A DNA stretch of 64,000 nucleotides from Vanilla planifolia. Lineage: Eukaryota > Streptophyta > Magnoliopsida > Asparagales > Orchidaceae. The notes beneath the pieces were generated by a model. It did not search any database and had not been told where the DNA came from. It was given only the letters and a program-made list of their open reading frames with translations. The translations under genes were made by a program, and so were the position numbers. Shown piece by piece: positions 1-14,800 of this stretch. The stretch lies in the NCBI GenBank assembly GCA_023846275.1, contig JAIUJO010000092.1:321001-385000 (forward strand). The letters run 5' to 3'. Position 1 is the stretch's first letter, and every line of letters begins with the position of its first letter.

Positions 1-868
1 GTTATATTATAACGAAACTTTAATTGTTTACTCTTGTGGTCTTTATATTGATTTAACTTGGTTATACTATATTTCTTTAGTTTATTTTATTTTACCTTTA
101 ATATATATAACATAGTATTAAAATAATATTTTATTGTTTTTAATTTACTTTTTAATTTGCAATGATTCAAAATGAGGAATGATTGAGATGAAACAAAACT
201 CAATGGACACGCCTCAAGAACCTCTATCCAAATAAATATTCATTTATATCATTTTAAATATTTTGTTTTCTTTTGTTGAAAATTTTTTCTTGAGATCTTT
301 TAATTGATATCCAATATATTGAGTGACGATGATACACTCTATCTTTTGAGAACTTGGACTGCTATTTTCTTGCTTTCTTATTTCCTCACATTTTTTAATT
401 ATATTATATTATTATGTAACCTTAAATCTTCTCTCATTTGACATTAATAATTTTTTTGATTTGGTTATATTACATTTATTAAATTGATATCTTTTCAACT
501 TTAATATATATTTTCTTATTATTTAAATTATAATTAATATTATTTATGACTATTTTGTTTAGTAATTCATAGTAATCCCATGTGTGGCTTGATTGAAACG
601 AATCAAGTGTCATTATACTTGTGTTAATGAGCTCTATGTAATTAAATATTTTTTCTATATTTTTTTGAAATATTAAATTATATAGTTTTTTCTTATTTTA
701 TACAACATTTCTATTGATGTGACTTAATGATTGAGGATGTTACACTCGATCTCCATAGTATCCTTTGAATGCTACTTTCTAAATCTCTCATGTGTCTTCT
801 TTATCATACAATGATTTCGCTATAACACATTAATTCAATTTATCTCAATTAAACCTTAACATATATAA

Positions 869-889
869 ACACACACACACACACACACA
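869..889. repeat. (AC)n microsatellite followed by AT-rich tract
   Basis: About ten uninterrupted AC dinucleotides, followed by an irregular TA-rich run to about 909. It lies inside a unit of the array at the position where other units have a sequence like TTTAATATATATTTAC, so it probably grew from the unit's own TA-rich stretch. Confidence 0.95.
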
Positions 890-3800
890 TTATATACATA
901 TATATATAATATTTGAAATAATAATTTATTGGGATGTCTTATTACTTTGTGGTAATTCCCATTAATCAAAACTACGTCTGATCTACAAGAGAGAAAATAT
1001 TACTAAACTCGTTAAGAATAGTTGTAGCTAATTAAATATTTAAATGTAATTTTGAAATATATTATTTTTTATGGTAATAGTATGCTTTACAAACATTTAA
1101 AATGATACCTGATCCATGCATTGTGGATGTTACTCTCGATCTCCTTTATATCTTACAAAGCAACTTTCACAAATAATTTGTAACATTTGTTTTTCATTTA
1201 TCACTTTTAAGGATTTGATTTCTAGGGTTTTGGCACGTTTTACTGTTACTAAGCATGCTTTGTAAGGCATTTCAATTTTTACCTTATTTTGATATAAGAT
1301 GTTGCAATTAATATCCTTAGAATGTTGAAATTGAACTTCTGTATACAAATTATCATATTTCATCAAATTTTCTATTTTATTTTAGTTATATTATATTCCT
1401 CAATTTATATAATTTTATTTCTAATGTATATACCAAATATTGAAATAAAAACTTATTATTATTGATGTTTAATAACTTTGGTAATTCGTAAAAATTTCAA
1501 ATAAATTTTGATGAAGATGAAACAATGATATTGAACTCAACTTAAATGGCTTAATCAAGCTATATAACAAATTTTTTTAGTACATTATTTTTTGATTCAT
1601 AGTTGATTTGATAATCAAGGTTATTAGTCATAATCCCTTTAGTATGCTTGAATACAAAGTTTCTTTAAAATTTTTTTCATTTATTTAATTGTTCGTGTTT
1701 ATTTCTCATATTATGATGAAATTTTACTTCTCCTTTCTTGTCATCTTCATATTATTTTCATTTGATTACATCATATTTCATCAACATCACCTAATTATAT
1801 TTATTAATTATTTAAATAATATTAAAATAAATTTTTATTAATATCAATTCTTATTTCGTTTTATAATTCCACATAATTCATAAATTTGGTCAAATTGAGA
1901 GGAAATAACCATCATTGGATTCATGCCAATGAGATATATGAATTCAAATTTTATCTTTTATTTTGAAAAATATTTTATTTTTGAACATTTAGGCTCACCT
2001 TATGATATGCTTTGATTTATACCTAATTTCAAGATAGACAATGTAACCTGTGGTCACTTTAGTGCATTTTAATACAACTTTCATGCATTCAATTTCATTA
2101 TCACATAGTTTAGGATTATCTTAATTCAACTTTTATACATATTACTTAATATGAAAATTACATTTTTTATTATATATGCTTATTTATGCTTGTAATTGTT
2201 ACAAGTTTAAAATAAGTTTCTTACAAGATCAAACAAACATAATTGGACTATTATTGTCAAGCTTTATCAAGTTAATTATTCATTTGTACATTTTAAAGTA
2301 TTTTATTTCTCGGAATTTGTATGTTTTGTGAGGAATTTTTGTTCCTACATAATTTGATGATTGAGAAAGTTAAACCTAATGTTCATCAGTTTTTCGAATG
2401 CAACTTTCTTGTAGAATTGACCTTATTTATTAAAATTTTCATTTGATTTCATTATATAACTACAAAACTCTAAATCTCTTCTATTGTGACCATTACAATA
2501 CTTCTATTTCATTAATTATGTGTTTCAATTTATCTAACTTTGACTTTATGATATAATTTAAGTGCATTTTGTTGGAGCAAATCAAAATGAGGCTTACTCG
2601 AGATGAAACAAATGATTGTTCACACATTCCATCAGGTTCTGTCAAATTAGCACAAATTTTTATATTTTTAAAGCACTTAGATTCTTTTTAGACATTTTAT
2701 AATGAATTTTTATTTGGGCCTAATTTTATTATTAAACATGCCACATTCAAGCCATTTAGTGTGATTTATCTAATTTATTTATGTTTTTTGCTATGTTTTA
2801 GCTATATTTCTACGAAAGTCTAATTCTCTACTCATGTGACCTTCACTTCACTTTAATTTTGTTATATTACATTGCTTCAATTTTAATCATTTTATTTTTA
2901 TTATTTACTTATCACATATTATAATTAGAAAATTTTATTTTTTCCTAGTTGATTATGCAATTTGTAGTAAATCTAAATGATTTGTCATCGAGACAAAATT
3001 ATTATCGTTAGACTCGTCTTAATGAGCTCTATTTAGTTAACAAAGTTTTTCTATATTTTATTGATAAATGGTTTAGCATATTTTATCAGATATGTTTATT
3101 TATACTGAATTTTATGTTTCTAGGTGTTACATTTAATCTTTTTAGTACTTTTCAATACAACAATCCTAAAAAAACTTTTGCTTTTTTTCAAAGCTTTTTT
3201 ATTTTATTTGGTTATATTCCTTTAAAGTTATAATTGCTTTTCTGTAATATTACATTGCATTGTACAATCTCCTATTATCATTAATATATTTTATTTTAGG
3301 ATTAAAAAAATATTTTTTAATTAATTTATTTAATAATTAATAAAAATTTCAAATAAGGTTTGATAGAGATGAAACAAATTTTTTTAATATCATCACAATT
3401 ATTTGTATCCAATTAAATAATACTTTTTTCATTTTTAGAAATTGATTTTCTATGTTTTTATATGGTTTAGAGAGTATCTCGATTTGTGCCAGATTTCATG
3501 AATGAGATTATTACCCTTGATCTTAAAGGTATCATTCAATATAACATTCACATATAATGTATCTCACTAGTTTCTAGATTTTTCAATTTATTTTGTATAT
3601 ATTACTATGAAAGTCTAATTTAACTACTATGTTACCTTTTCAATTTTAGTTTTTTATACTATGCAAACTCAATTTATTACAAATCAATTTTATTATAATT
3701 AAAAAAATATTGTAATAAATTATTATTATTTATGCTTATTTATTTAGATGATTCACAGTAACTTTAAAGGAACTCCAGAATAGAAAAAATAAAAATTATT

Positions 3801-6800
3801 GGACAAATCTCCATAGGAACTATCAAATTAAATATTTATTTTATTTTATTATTAAATGTATTATTTTCTAATAATTTGGCATGCACTACAACGCATTCTT
3901 TTTTCAATAAAATTTTATGATTGAGGATGTTTCCCTTAATAATCTTATTACTTCAAAGGAAACTTTCTAATGTGATTGGTCTTATTCATTCAAATTTTTT
4001 TCTTTGATTCTTTTGTGCTAAATTACATCAAGTAATGTCCTTTCTTCCTCAATATAAATATAAATTTAAATTATTAAAAGGGATTTGATTATTATTTATG
4101 TTTAATTACTTTTATAGTCTATGTTTTTTCTAAAGGAGATTTGATCGCCAAGAAGCGATCATCATTGGACTTTTCTTGAAATCAAATAACAATTTTTGTT
4201 AGTTCAAATAATTTTTTCTATAGCTATTCATACCTTATAAGAAATTTTCAATCATTTGACTTTGGTAATCATGGTTGTTACAGAAATATTAGAATATTAA
4301 TTTATTTTTTTAACTTTGTTAATTCATAATAATTGTAAACAAGATATAATAGAAAAGAAAAAAGTCATTGAACTTGTCCTAAAGAGCTTTTTCTAACTAA
4401 AAATTTAATATTGTATTTTTTATGATTTTATTTTCTAGCCTTTTACAAAACTTTACAAACATTTAGATTTGTACTTGATTTTTTTGTCGTATTGTTTCCT
4501 TTGATTTTGTTGAAATACTATATAACTATAAACCTCCTCTCATTGAACTTTTTAATGCTTTAATTTGGTTAATTACAATGCTTTAATTTTTATAATTTCA
4601 ACTTTAAAATATTTTTATTTAATTTATATGGATAATTTATTATTTTTATAGTTATTTAATAAGCTAATTCATAATAGTTCCAAATGACACATGATAATGA
4701 TGAAAAAGATGTCATTGTACTCATCTCAACTTGTTCTATTTAGTTAAATATTTATTTTTTTTATAGTTTTAAATATGTAACTTTTTAGAGTTTTCTCATA
4801 GCTAAGAAATGTTTTTTTATTAATCATGATTTGATGATTAAGGATATCACTCTTAACAACCTTAGAATCATGTAATGAAACCATATCATAAAATTAATGT
4901 CATCTATTTAAATGTTTTAATTTGATTTGGTTATGTTGCTATTTATATCCAGATATGTAATCATGTGAGCAATATATATAAAATTGATATGGTTAATTTT
5001 GTTTCTTAAATTTAACTTATTTAAATTTTAATTTTGATTTGATTTATTTTAAAATAACCATTTATTTTTATGTATTCTTATTTAAGTTTGTAATTAATAA
5101 ATCTGAAAATAGTTTCATTGAGACCAAACAAATGTTGTAATTCATAATCAATATTATTGGATATTTATTTACATATTCATAAAATTTTATTTTCTATCTT
5201 TTGGTATGTTTTATGAGTTATGTTTATTTATACCTAATTTGATTATTGGGGACATTACACAAAATTTATTTAGCAGCTTTTAAAAAAAATTTCTTGTGTA
5301 ATTTATGTCACATCTTTTAAATTTCTACTTTAATTTTGATATATTACGAAGGAGCTAAAACTTTCCTCTCATGTAATCTTTATATCACCTTTATTTGTTC
5401 ACATTACATTGACCCAATTATCTGTGTTAGATTTAACTATGTTTTTCTTTATTTTCAATTTTTTAGCTCTTTCAGATGATGTCTGGTTAAGGAGAAACAA
5501 AAATCATTTGAATTGTCATGATGGGATCTATATATTTAATTATTAATTTTATTATTTTTTAATTTTATTTCTAATGTCTTGTGAACTTTATTAGACATTT
5601 TAGTTTGTACCAAATTTATGATCGAGGATGTTACACTCGATATTTTTAGTAATTAGAATGCAACATTCTTATAAACATCAACTTATTTCTTTAAAGTTTT
5701 AGCTTCGATTTTGTTATATTATAATTTTAAATTTTTTTATTTACTTTTTAATATATATCTCTATAATTATAATAGTAATTTGTATTTATTTAAACTCATG
5801 TAATATGATAATTTGTAGTAATTCCCAACATTGTCTAGTTTATATTTAAACTTGTTCTCTATAGTATCATAAAACAAATCTTTCTCATATAAATTATCTT
5901 ATTTTTAAAACTTTTTCTTTGATTCTTAAAGATTTTTATCAACTCAAAAAATTTAATCATGTGATCTTTATATAGTATTGATTTAGCTATTTTATATGCC
6001 TTTAATTCCTTTTATTTTAGTTTTTATCTATATATATAAAACATTGACATAATAATTTTTTATTATTTTTGTTTAATTACTTTTGTTATTCATGGTAACT
6101 CAAACTGTGATCTAATAGTAGCAAAAAACATCATTGCAGTCATGTCGATGAGCTCTATTCATTTAAATATTCATTTTTTTGTATTTTATTTTTTTAACTT
6201 TTTAGCACACTTTAAAGAAACTTTTTTATTCATATCTTATTCGATGAGTGATAATTCGACCCAAAATCTCCTAAGTATCTTGGAACATAATTTTATCATG
6301 TAATTTATCTTAATTTGTAAAATGTTTCACACTGATTAGGTTATGTAATTATGTGACAAGCTAATATTTGTAATAATCTTTTAGGTAACTTTGAGGGAAA
6401 CTTTAAAGTAAAATTTATCTAATTTTTAAAATTTTGACTTGTAGAAAATTTTGACTATTAATGAGGTTGCACTCGATATACTTTGAATTTTGAAATTTAA
6501 CTTTCATATACAATTTATATCAATTTTTTAAATCTTTTTATTTTATTTTATTATACTACATTAATACTCTAACACTCCACTTACTTGATCTTTAAAAGGA
6601 ATTGATTTGGTTTACATTATTTTAATTTCTTATTACATATCTATTTACTATTTAAAAAAATATTTTTTAGTATTTTTGGCAATTTACAATATTCAAATTG
6701 AGGTCTGAAGGAGAACAAAAAAAATGTATTTGGATTCATCAAATAAGCTCTGACAAACTAAAACTTTAATTTTATATTTTTTTAGTAATTTATTTTTTTT

Positions 6801-8387
6801 TCAAATAATTAATGAGATATTTTGATTCTTAACTAATTTGACAATTGAGAATTTGATAGATGAACTTCATAATATCTAGGAATATGACTTTCCTATATAT
6901 TATATCACATTTCTTTAAATGTTTACTTTAACTTTTTTTGTTGTGTTATTATAATATTTTTTATTTATTTTTGTTCCTTTATTTTTGTGATTTTTATCAT
7001 TTCAAGGAAGGACAGACCAAGATTAAACAAATGTCATTGGACTCATTTTAATTAGCTTTTTTTTATTAAATATTCATTTTTATATTTCAAAATTTTTTTA
7101 TTATTTTGAAATGCTTTATGACGTTTCTACTTGCACATATTTGATGTTCAAAGATGTTACACTTATTATTAGTGACATCTAAGAATATTATTTTGTCATA
7201 AAATTTATTATATTTATCTAAAATTTTTGCTTTAATTTTTGTATATTACCATGAAATTTTAAGGCTAGCTTACTTTATGGGAAATTTTAACTCGTACATA
7301 ATTTAATGATAAAAGATGCTAGAATTGAACTCCTGAACATCTTAGAATTCGACCTTTACAAAAAATTTAGTTCGTGTCTGAAATGCATCATTTTGAATAC
7401 GTTATATTACGATGTAACCCAAATTTTTCTATCTTGATAATTAAGCCATTTGATTCAATTAAATTATATTATTTAAATTTATCTCAATTAAATTTTTATG
7501 TAATTTTACTTAATATTAAAATAATAATATATTATTATTTAAGCTTATTTATTCTCGTAATAAGTATTATTTTCAAATTGGATTAGATTGTGTTGCAAAA
7601 AAATCATATCATTTTTATTGATGAACTCTCTCAAATTAAGTTATTTTTATTATATTTTGAACTATTTTATTTTCTATGATTTAACCATGTTTTATTAGTC
7701 ATTATTGTGTACATAGTTTGATAACTATGTTATGCTCCATCTCAATAATATATTAGAGTGAAACTACCATGTACAGTTTGTATCATCTACCTAATTTTTT
7801 TTATTTGAATTAGGTTTATTACTTTACCACTATTTCTACTCTCACGTAACGTTTTCCACAACTAAGTTTTGTTGTTAGATTATTTTAACTTATCTCATTT
7901 CAACTATAATATATGTTTGCTTAATATGATAAACAAATTTATTGATTTTTATATTCATTTAATCTGATAATTGGTACTAATTTGTAAAGAGGTTTGATCG
8001 GGATGAAATAAACGCCATTGAATACATATCAATCAGCTCCACCTAATTAAAGAATCATTTTCTTAATAACTAATTTGGCGATCAAAGATGATACGATTAA
8101 TTTTCTTAATAACTTGGACTATAATTTTTCTATAGCGTTTATCAAATTACTTCAAATGTTCTCTCTTTGATTTATTATATCCTAATGAAAAAAAATTTTC
8201 CTCTTGTCTAACCTTTGTAATGTTTTTTATGATAGATAGATTTCCTTTTTCTCATTTTAGAAAATGAAAATGATATTTTATCATTATTAATGTGATTTAT
8301 TTCTAAAATTTGTCATATTCCAAACGAGGTTCTATCAAGAGGATAAAAATAACATTGGGCTTTTCTTGATGTGACCTATTTAATTAA

Positions 8388-8407
8388 ATATATATGTACA
8401 TATATAT
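8388..8407. repeat. 20-bp perfect AT-rich palindrome within a TA microsatellite
   Basis: The sequence is self-complementary around GTAC at 8,396-8,399 and continues into a TA run to about 8,412. It falls inside an array unit. It is probably microsatellite growth rather than a functional site. Confidence 0.8.
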
Positions 8408-9604
8408 ATATATTAATAATTCTAAATTATTTTTTCTATTATTTTGTCATGCATTATGAGGTATTTTATTTGTTACCAAGTTTATGGACAAGGATATTAC
8501 ACTCTATCTTTTTGTTACATTATAATTCATCTTTCATATATAATTTTTCTTATTTCTTCAAATCTTTTAATTTAATTTTGTTATATTACTGTGCAACCAA
8601 ATTGTTCAACTTGTGTGATCACTACATAGCATTAAATTTATCATAATTTATTGAATAAATTTATCCCATTTTATCTTCATCATATAATTACAAAATATTA
8701 AAATAATAATGTGTTATTAACTTAACTTATTTACTTTTACAAATCATATTAATTCTTAATAAAGTTCATTCTAGATGAAGAAGACATTGTGTTTTTGTAG
8801 GTTTTATTAGATATTTTGAATCATTTCTAATATGTGATATAGGATTTAACACAATGACCAAAGTTTTTGGGAATGCAACTCCGATAAAATTTGTCACATT
8901 TTTTATATAAAAGAAACAACATTTTATTTGTCTCAACTAGTTCAATTTGATTAATTATATAGGTTTGTGATACTAAATATTTATTTTTTTAGGGTTCTAG
9001 TATTCTTTTTGATAAGTTTTAATTCATACCTAATTTCATAGATGATGATATTAGAAACTTCTCCTTAATGTCTTGGAATACAACTTTTCTAAATAATTTA
9101 TCCCACTTCATCAAAATTTATCTTTTATTTTGTTACATTACTATGTAACTTTAATTCTACTCACATATGAATATTGCATAAGATTGATTTGGTTGTGATA
9201 AACTGCTTCAAATTGTGCCATTTTAGCTTCAATAAATGTTTTCTAACTAAAATAAAAATTATTATTTTAATATATTTTTTTAAAATTTTGAAATTCTTTA
9301 TAAATCAAGATGAGCTCTAATTGAGAGCAAACAATTGTTGTTGGACTCACCTCAATGAACTCTATCCACTTTATTATTGTAATTTGGTAAAAAAGCTATT
9401 TTGTTTTCCATTGGTTTTGTAGATTTTACAAAATATTTTGATTAATTTCTTAATTGGTGATTAATGATGCTACACATCATCTCATCACTATCTTGGAATG
9501 TGGCTTTTTCTTATAATTTGTATTATTTTTCAAATGTTTTCCTTTTATTTAGTTGTATAATAGTGAAATTTTGTTATTTATTATCATTCAACAAAATTGA
9601 TGCT

Positions 9605-9880
9605 ACACTAAAAAGTGTCTTTTTGTTTTTTGTATGAAAGAAAACTTTCTTTTAAGAATAGGAAGATGAATAGAATACTCAAATCTATTGCGAGCTCGAA
9701 AGTATAGTGTGGTAGAGAGAGCTATCTATAGCTCTATTTACCACACTATCTCAGATGCTTCTGATTCTGGCCCAATCATTTCAATAAAGTCGTTTAATAC
9801 ATAAATAGAATTTGAAAACCTTTCATTTCGTTCATAATTGATAAAAAAATGAAAAAGGAAGAATTCAAGTTGAATATGTC
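9605..9880. other. Foreign insert in the array, possibly organelle-derived
   Basis: These ~275 bp do not match the array unit and have visibly higher complexity and G+C than the flanks. The unit is recognisable up to about 9,600 and resumes at about 9,881 with TTATATTACATTGCTTGAAT. Inside is an inverted repeat with arms at 9,704-9,723 and 9,730-9,749 (20 bp each, 18 matched) around a 6-nt loop. The texture, with a stem-loop in moderately AT-rich spacer containing stretches such as GGAAGATGAATAGAATACTC and TCTGATTCTGGCCCAATCAT, resembles plastid intergenic DNA around transcript 3' ends. That would make it a nuclear plastid insertion. I cannot name the plastid locus. A small non-autonomous transposon fragment is the main alternative, but no terminal inverted repeat or target-site duplication is evident. 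Confidence 0.45.
9704..9749. other. Imperfect hairpin (20-bp arms, 6-nt loop)
   Basis: The left arm 9,704-9,723 starts ATAGTGTGGT and the right arm 9,730-9,749 ends ACCACACTAT. Eighteen of 20 positions pair and the loop is 9,724-9,729. It resembles the stem-loops that stabilise plastid transcript 3' ends. At this site it is presumably inert, carried in with the surrounding insert. Confidence 0.9.
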
Positions 9881-11830
9881 GATTGGTTTCGCTTATATTA
9901 CATTGCTTGAATTTACATCATTTCAACTTTAATATTTATTTATCTAATATTAAATAATAATTTATTATTTTTTTCTATGGGGTTGGAATGCTTTGAGTCA
10001 TTTGGTTTTGTACCTGTACTTATAATCAAAACTTTTATACACAATCTCCTTAATATCTTGGAATACAACTTTCTGATGGAATTTATCTGATCTCTTCAAA
10101 ATGTTTGCTTTGAATTGGTTATATTACTATGTTACTCTAAATGTCATATCATGTGTCCTTAACATCACAGTAATTGTATTGTATTATGTTGCTTCAAATT
10201 TATATCATTTTATTATTAATATATATTTGCTTAGTATTAGTATAATTAGTTATTAATGTCTATGTCATTTACTTTCATATCTCCATAATTCAAAATGAGG
10301 TTCGACAGAGACAAAAATTATCATTGGTTTAAAATCAATGAACTATGTCTAGTTAAATTTTTTATTAATATTTTTTAAATATTTCATATTTTTGGATTTT
10401 AGTTTGCTTTATGGGCCATTTTTATTTTTATCTACTTTGATGATCAAGAAAATTACACCCAATCTCATTAGCGTATTGGAATATAACCTTAACATGAGTT
10501 TTATTTATTTATTTACATTGCCCCAATTTATCCCATTTCAATTTTTATTTATATTTACTTAACATTAACAAAATTTATTTGTTATCATTCAACAAATTTT
10601 ACTTTAAAAATTTGTTATTTTTCTCAATGAGGTATAGTTGGATTGAAACCAATGTTTTTTTCCACATTTTTGCAATCCTATTCATTTAGTTATTTATTTA
10701 ATAACATTAAATTATTTTTTAACGATTTTTTGAATGAATTATGCGATATTGTGATTTGTATTTGAATTGATGAGAAGGACATTACACTCAATCTCTATAA
10801 TATCCAAAATGTAAGTTTTTATAATTTATATAGTTTATTCATTACTCATTGATTTCCTTATATTATAATGCAACCAAAAGTATCTTCCTATAAGATCTAT
10901 TGATTGCTTTCATTTTGTTATGTTACGTTATTATTTATGCTTATTTAATTATTAATATGTAGTTATTCAAAAACATTTTAATTGTGATGAAAAAATGTCT
11001 TTCGACTAATCTTGACAACCTCTACAAGGTTAAACATCTATTTTAATATTTTAAAATATGTTATTTAATTTTTTAAGATTGTTTTATAAGATATCTAAGT
11101 TATTTTTTAATCTTTTTTAATTTCATTATATTATTATGTAACTCAAAACTTCTACAAGTATGACTTTTACATAACAAAATTTTTTTATATCACCTTTATT
11201 TTATTTCATTTAAATAATGCTATAGAATATCTCATTGTTAAAATAATAATGTTTTATTATTTATGTATATTTAATTTTAAATTTTGGAATATATTAAAAT
11301 CAATTTCAAAAGAAAAGGGACAAATGTCGTTGCACTCATTCTGCTGAAAATAACAACTAAATGTTCATCATATATTTTAAAAGTTTTTATTTTTTCGGAT
11401 TTGAGCATGATTTGCTAGTCATTTTAATTCATTTCTACGTTGATTATAAAAGATAATACACTCAATCTATTCAGTACCATGGAGTGGAACTTTTCGTTAT
11501 AATTCATCTCATTTACACAAAATTTTATACTTTGAATATGTTATATTATAATTCCACTATAAATCATCTCGCATTTGAACTTTACGTCATTTTCATTTAG
11601 CTATATTTTGTAATTATTTAGGCATATTTGTTTTCATAATTTTTTGTAATTTAAGACTAGTTTTGACTAATGATATTTTGTTTTTAAATTTTCTAAAAAT
11701 TTTGCATATTTTACGAGATATTTCAATTTGTACCTTATTTTGTGATTGAGGATATCTAACACAATCTCCTTAGTAACTTAAAATGCATATTTTATAACTA
11801 GGTATGAATAAGAATGTATTATAATGAGTG
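9881..11830 (+). repeat. ~400-bp tandem repeat array, plus-oriented block 2
   Basis: About five units continue in plus orientation after the foreign insert. From about 9,960 this stretch is the first part of a larger duplicated segment. The text around TTGGAATGCTTTGAGTCATT (from 9,985) and TACTATGTTACTCTAAATGT (from 10,125) returns with close wording near 15,409 and 15,549. The block ends where the landmarks switch to reverse-complement form at about 11,800-11,850. Confidence 0.8.
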
Positions 11831-14800
11831 TTAAAGAAAGAAAAAAATATTTGAAAATATTAAAATGAATTTTTTTAGTTAGACAGACCTCGTTGAGATA
11901 AGAATAACAACATTTGTTTTGTCTCGATCAAACCTCCCTTAAAATTACAAACAATTACCAAATTAAAAAAGAATAAATAATAACAAAAATAAATTTAAAC
12001 ATTAAATAAATGTATTATATTACTAAACTAGCAAAAAATGAAACAATGTAATATGTCAATGTTAATGCTATGTAATTATCATACTAAAGTAGATTTTTAG
12101 TTACACACTAATATCAATTATCTCGAAATATTGCATTCCAAAATATTATGAAGATTAGGCTAACATCCTCAATACTCAAATAAGGTACGAATTAAAATAT
12201 CTCATATAATATGTCAAAACTATAGAAACTAATATACTTAAATATTTAGAAATAAAAATTTAATCAAATAAAGCTAATCAAGGAGAGTCTTGGGATGCTT
12301 ATTTCTTTTTAATTAGACATTGTTTGAAATTATTTTGAATTACCAAAGTAAATGAGCATAAGAAATAATAAATTATTATTTTATCAAGTAAATGTACTTT
12401 AAAATTAAAATAAGATAAATTGAAGTAAAGAAATATATCCATATCAAAGGCATATAAATTGAAGGAGAATTAGGCAACATAGTAAATTAAAAAAATCAAA
12501 GCTAGAATTTAAAAAAAATGAGACAAATTATTTTAGAATATTTATCATAAGATACTAATGAGATCGAGGGCAGCATCCTTGATCCACAAATACTGTAAAA
12601 ATTAAAAATTTTGAAAAAGTGAGCAAAAGCCTTTAAAAAATATAATATTTAAATATAAAAGGGGTTATTTAATGGGATAGCTCATTAAGATGAGTCTAAT
12701 GATTTTTGGTTTTTCTTAGTTAGACAAAATTTGAAATTAATTCAAATTACCAAAATGATCAAATCAACCACGAGTTAAATTTTTTAAAAAAAAGTACAAA
12801 AAACTTAGAAACTGAAGAATTGGAATACATAAAAATATATAATTAATTAGATATAGCTTATTAAGATTGAACAATATATGCTTATTTTTTTCGTAGTTAT
12901 ACCCACTTTTATGTTTCTTTTAATTTCCAACATCAATATGACAAAATAATAATAAATTATAATTTTAATATTGTGTAAATAAAAAAGAAAACTGATATAA
13001 GATCACCAAAAGCAATGTGACAGAACAAACTTTAAGCAATTTCAATGTTGTACTTAGACATATAACCAAAATAAACAAAAAAATTTGAAAAAATAAGAGA
13101 AATTGTATCATAGTTGTTTACGAGATATAAAGGAGTTTGAAATGAACTTCTTAAATTGAAAACCTATTTATGAATAAAAAATGTAACATAAGACATGCTA
13201 AAAGAACAACAAAAATAAAATAGTTAAAAATATTAAAAATAAAATTTTTTTGGGTAGGGATCATCAAGATGAGCCCAATAATTTTGTTTGAAGTCATTCA
13301 AACCATGGTTGCAATTAATGCAAATTACCAAAGCAAATTAAAGAAAAATATAGCCAAGTCTCGATTCAACCACATTTTTAATTTCTATAAATTAGTAACA
13401 TAAATAAACATAAATGATAAAAAATTAATATTTTTAATATTGAATTAATATATATTAAAGCCAAAACAAGACGAATTGAAGTAGTGCAATGAAACAAAAT
13501 CAAAGAAAAATATAAAGGCAATATTAGAAGAGAATTAGAGCATCACAAAAATAAAACAAAATGAAATTGAAACATTTTGAAAAAAAATGAGGAAAACTTT
13601 GCAAGATATCTATATTCCAATGTACAATAGATCGAGTGCAATATTCTTGTTCTCCAATTGATGCATGATTCGAAAAATGCTTGTAAAAGAGTTATATGCC
13701 TAGAAAATTGAGAAAGCATTATTTTAATATTAAGTAAATGAAGATTAAAGCTAAAATAATATAAATTTAAGTAATATAATACAACAAAATCTAAGAGATA
13801 TGAAGGTCACAAGAGAAAAGATTCAAACTTACATAGTAATATATCCAAATCAAGCCACAAATTTTAAAGAAAAAAATAATTATATAAGAAATTTGCATTA
13901 TAGAATTCTAAACAATTTTAGTCTGATATCTTAATTCATTAACTAAGGTTTGAATCATAATGTGTCATAAACAATGTAAAAATACTTTCAAATAAAATAT
14001 TTAAGAATAAGAAATGGAATAATTAAACTGGTAGAGCTTATCACGATAAGTCTAGTAATACTTCTATCATCTTTGTGAAACTTCATTTGGAACTATAGTT
14101 AAGAACCAAAGAAAATAATTAGAAATAATAACAACTTATTATTTTAATAATTAGGAATTTTGTATTGAAGCAAAAATTATACAAATTGAAGTAATATTAA
14201 CAAATAATCAAAGGCATGTAAATGTCACTTGAGAGAAGATTCAAGTTACATAGTGATATTGTTGAATTAAAGTAAGAAAACTAACCAAATGACATAAATC
14301 ATATGAAAAGGTCCAATCCAAGATGCTGGGAAGATCAACAGTAACAACCATGATTTTCAAATCAAGAACAAATCAAAACGTCTCATAAGACATACTTCAA
14401 CCATCGAAAAAAATATTTAACAAGACAACGTTAAAATTTGCATACACCTAACAAACATAAGCGTAACGATGTTTGTTTTCTCTCAATCAATCCTTAATAG
14501 GAAATCCATTGAATTACAAGACTAAAAAAATTTTAATAATAAAAAATTATTTTTTAAACACTAAGTAATTATATATTAAATGTAAAATAAAAAATTAAAA
14601 AATAATATAAAATAACTAACTCAAACACATGTTAATGACATATGAATGGACATTACATGTACATAGTAATATAGTGAAATCAAACAAAACTTTTGAGAAA
14701 ATTAGATATATTGCATGATAAAGTTATATTATAAGATAAAAATGAGATAAGCTTAACATCCTCATTAATCATATAAAGGTACAAAAAAATATCTCATAAA

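Larger units (their letters stand above)
1..9604 (+). repeat. Diverged ~400-bp tandem repeat array, plus-oriented block 1
   Basis: About 24 head-to-tail copies of an AT-rich unit of roughly 400 bp. The landmark related to GATGAAACAAA recurs near 186, 592, 1,511, 1,891, 2,224, 2,601, 2,987, 3,362, 4,143, 4,690, 5,117, 7,020, 8,000 and 9,325. The landmark related to GATGTTACACTCGAT recurs near 733, 1,126, 3,115, 3,505, 4,843, 5,622 and 6,450. Spacing is usually 350-430 bp, with some shortened or fused units, for example around 4,143-4,350. By eye, units differ at perhaps a third of positions, so the array looks old and unhomogenised. There is no long open frame; the frames of 60-90 codons near 7,374 and 8,371 are stop-poor T-rich stretches of the unit. 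The block begins before the window. The family was not matched to any named satellite. Confidence 0.85.

Noticed and set aside
9704-9749. MicroRNA precursor or rho-independent-type terminator at the hairpin
   Set aside because: The stem is only 20 bp with a 6-nt loop, shorter than typical plant miRNA precursors, and there is no adjacent gene. An imported organelle stem-loop fits better.
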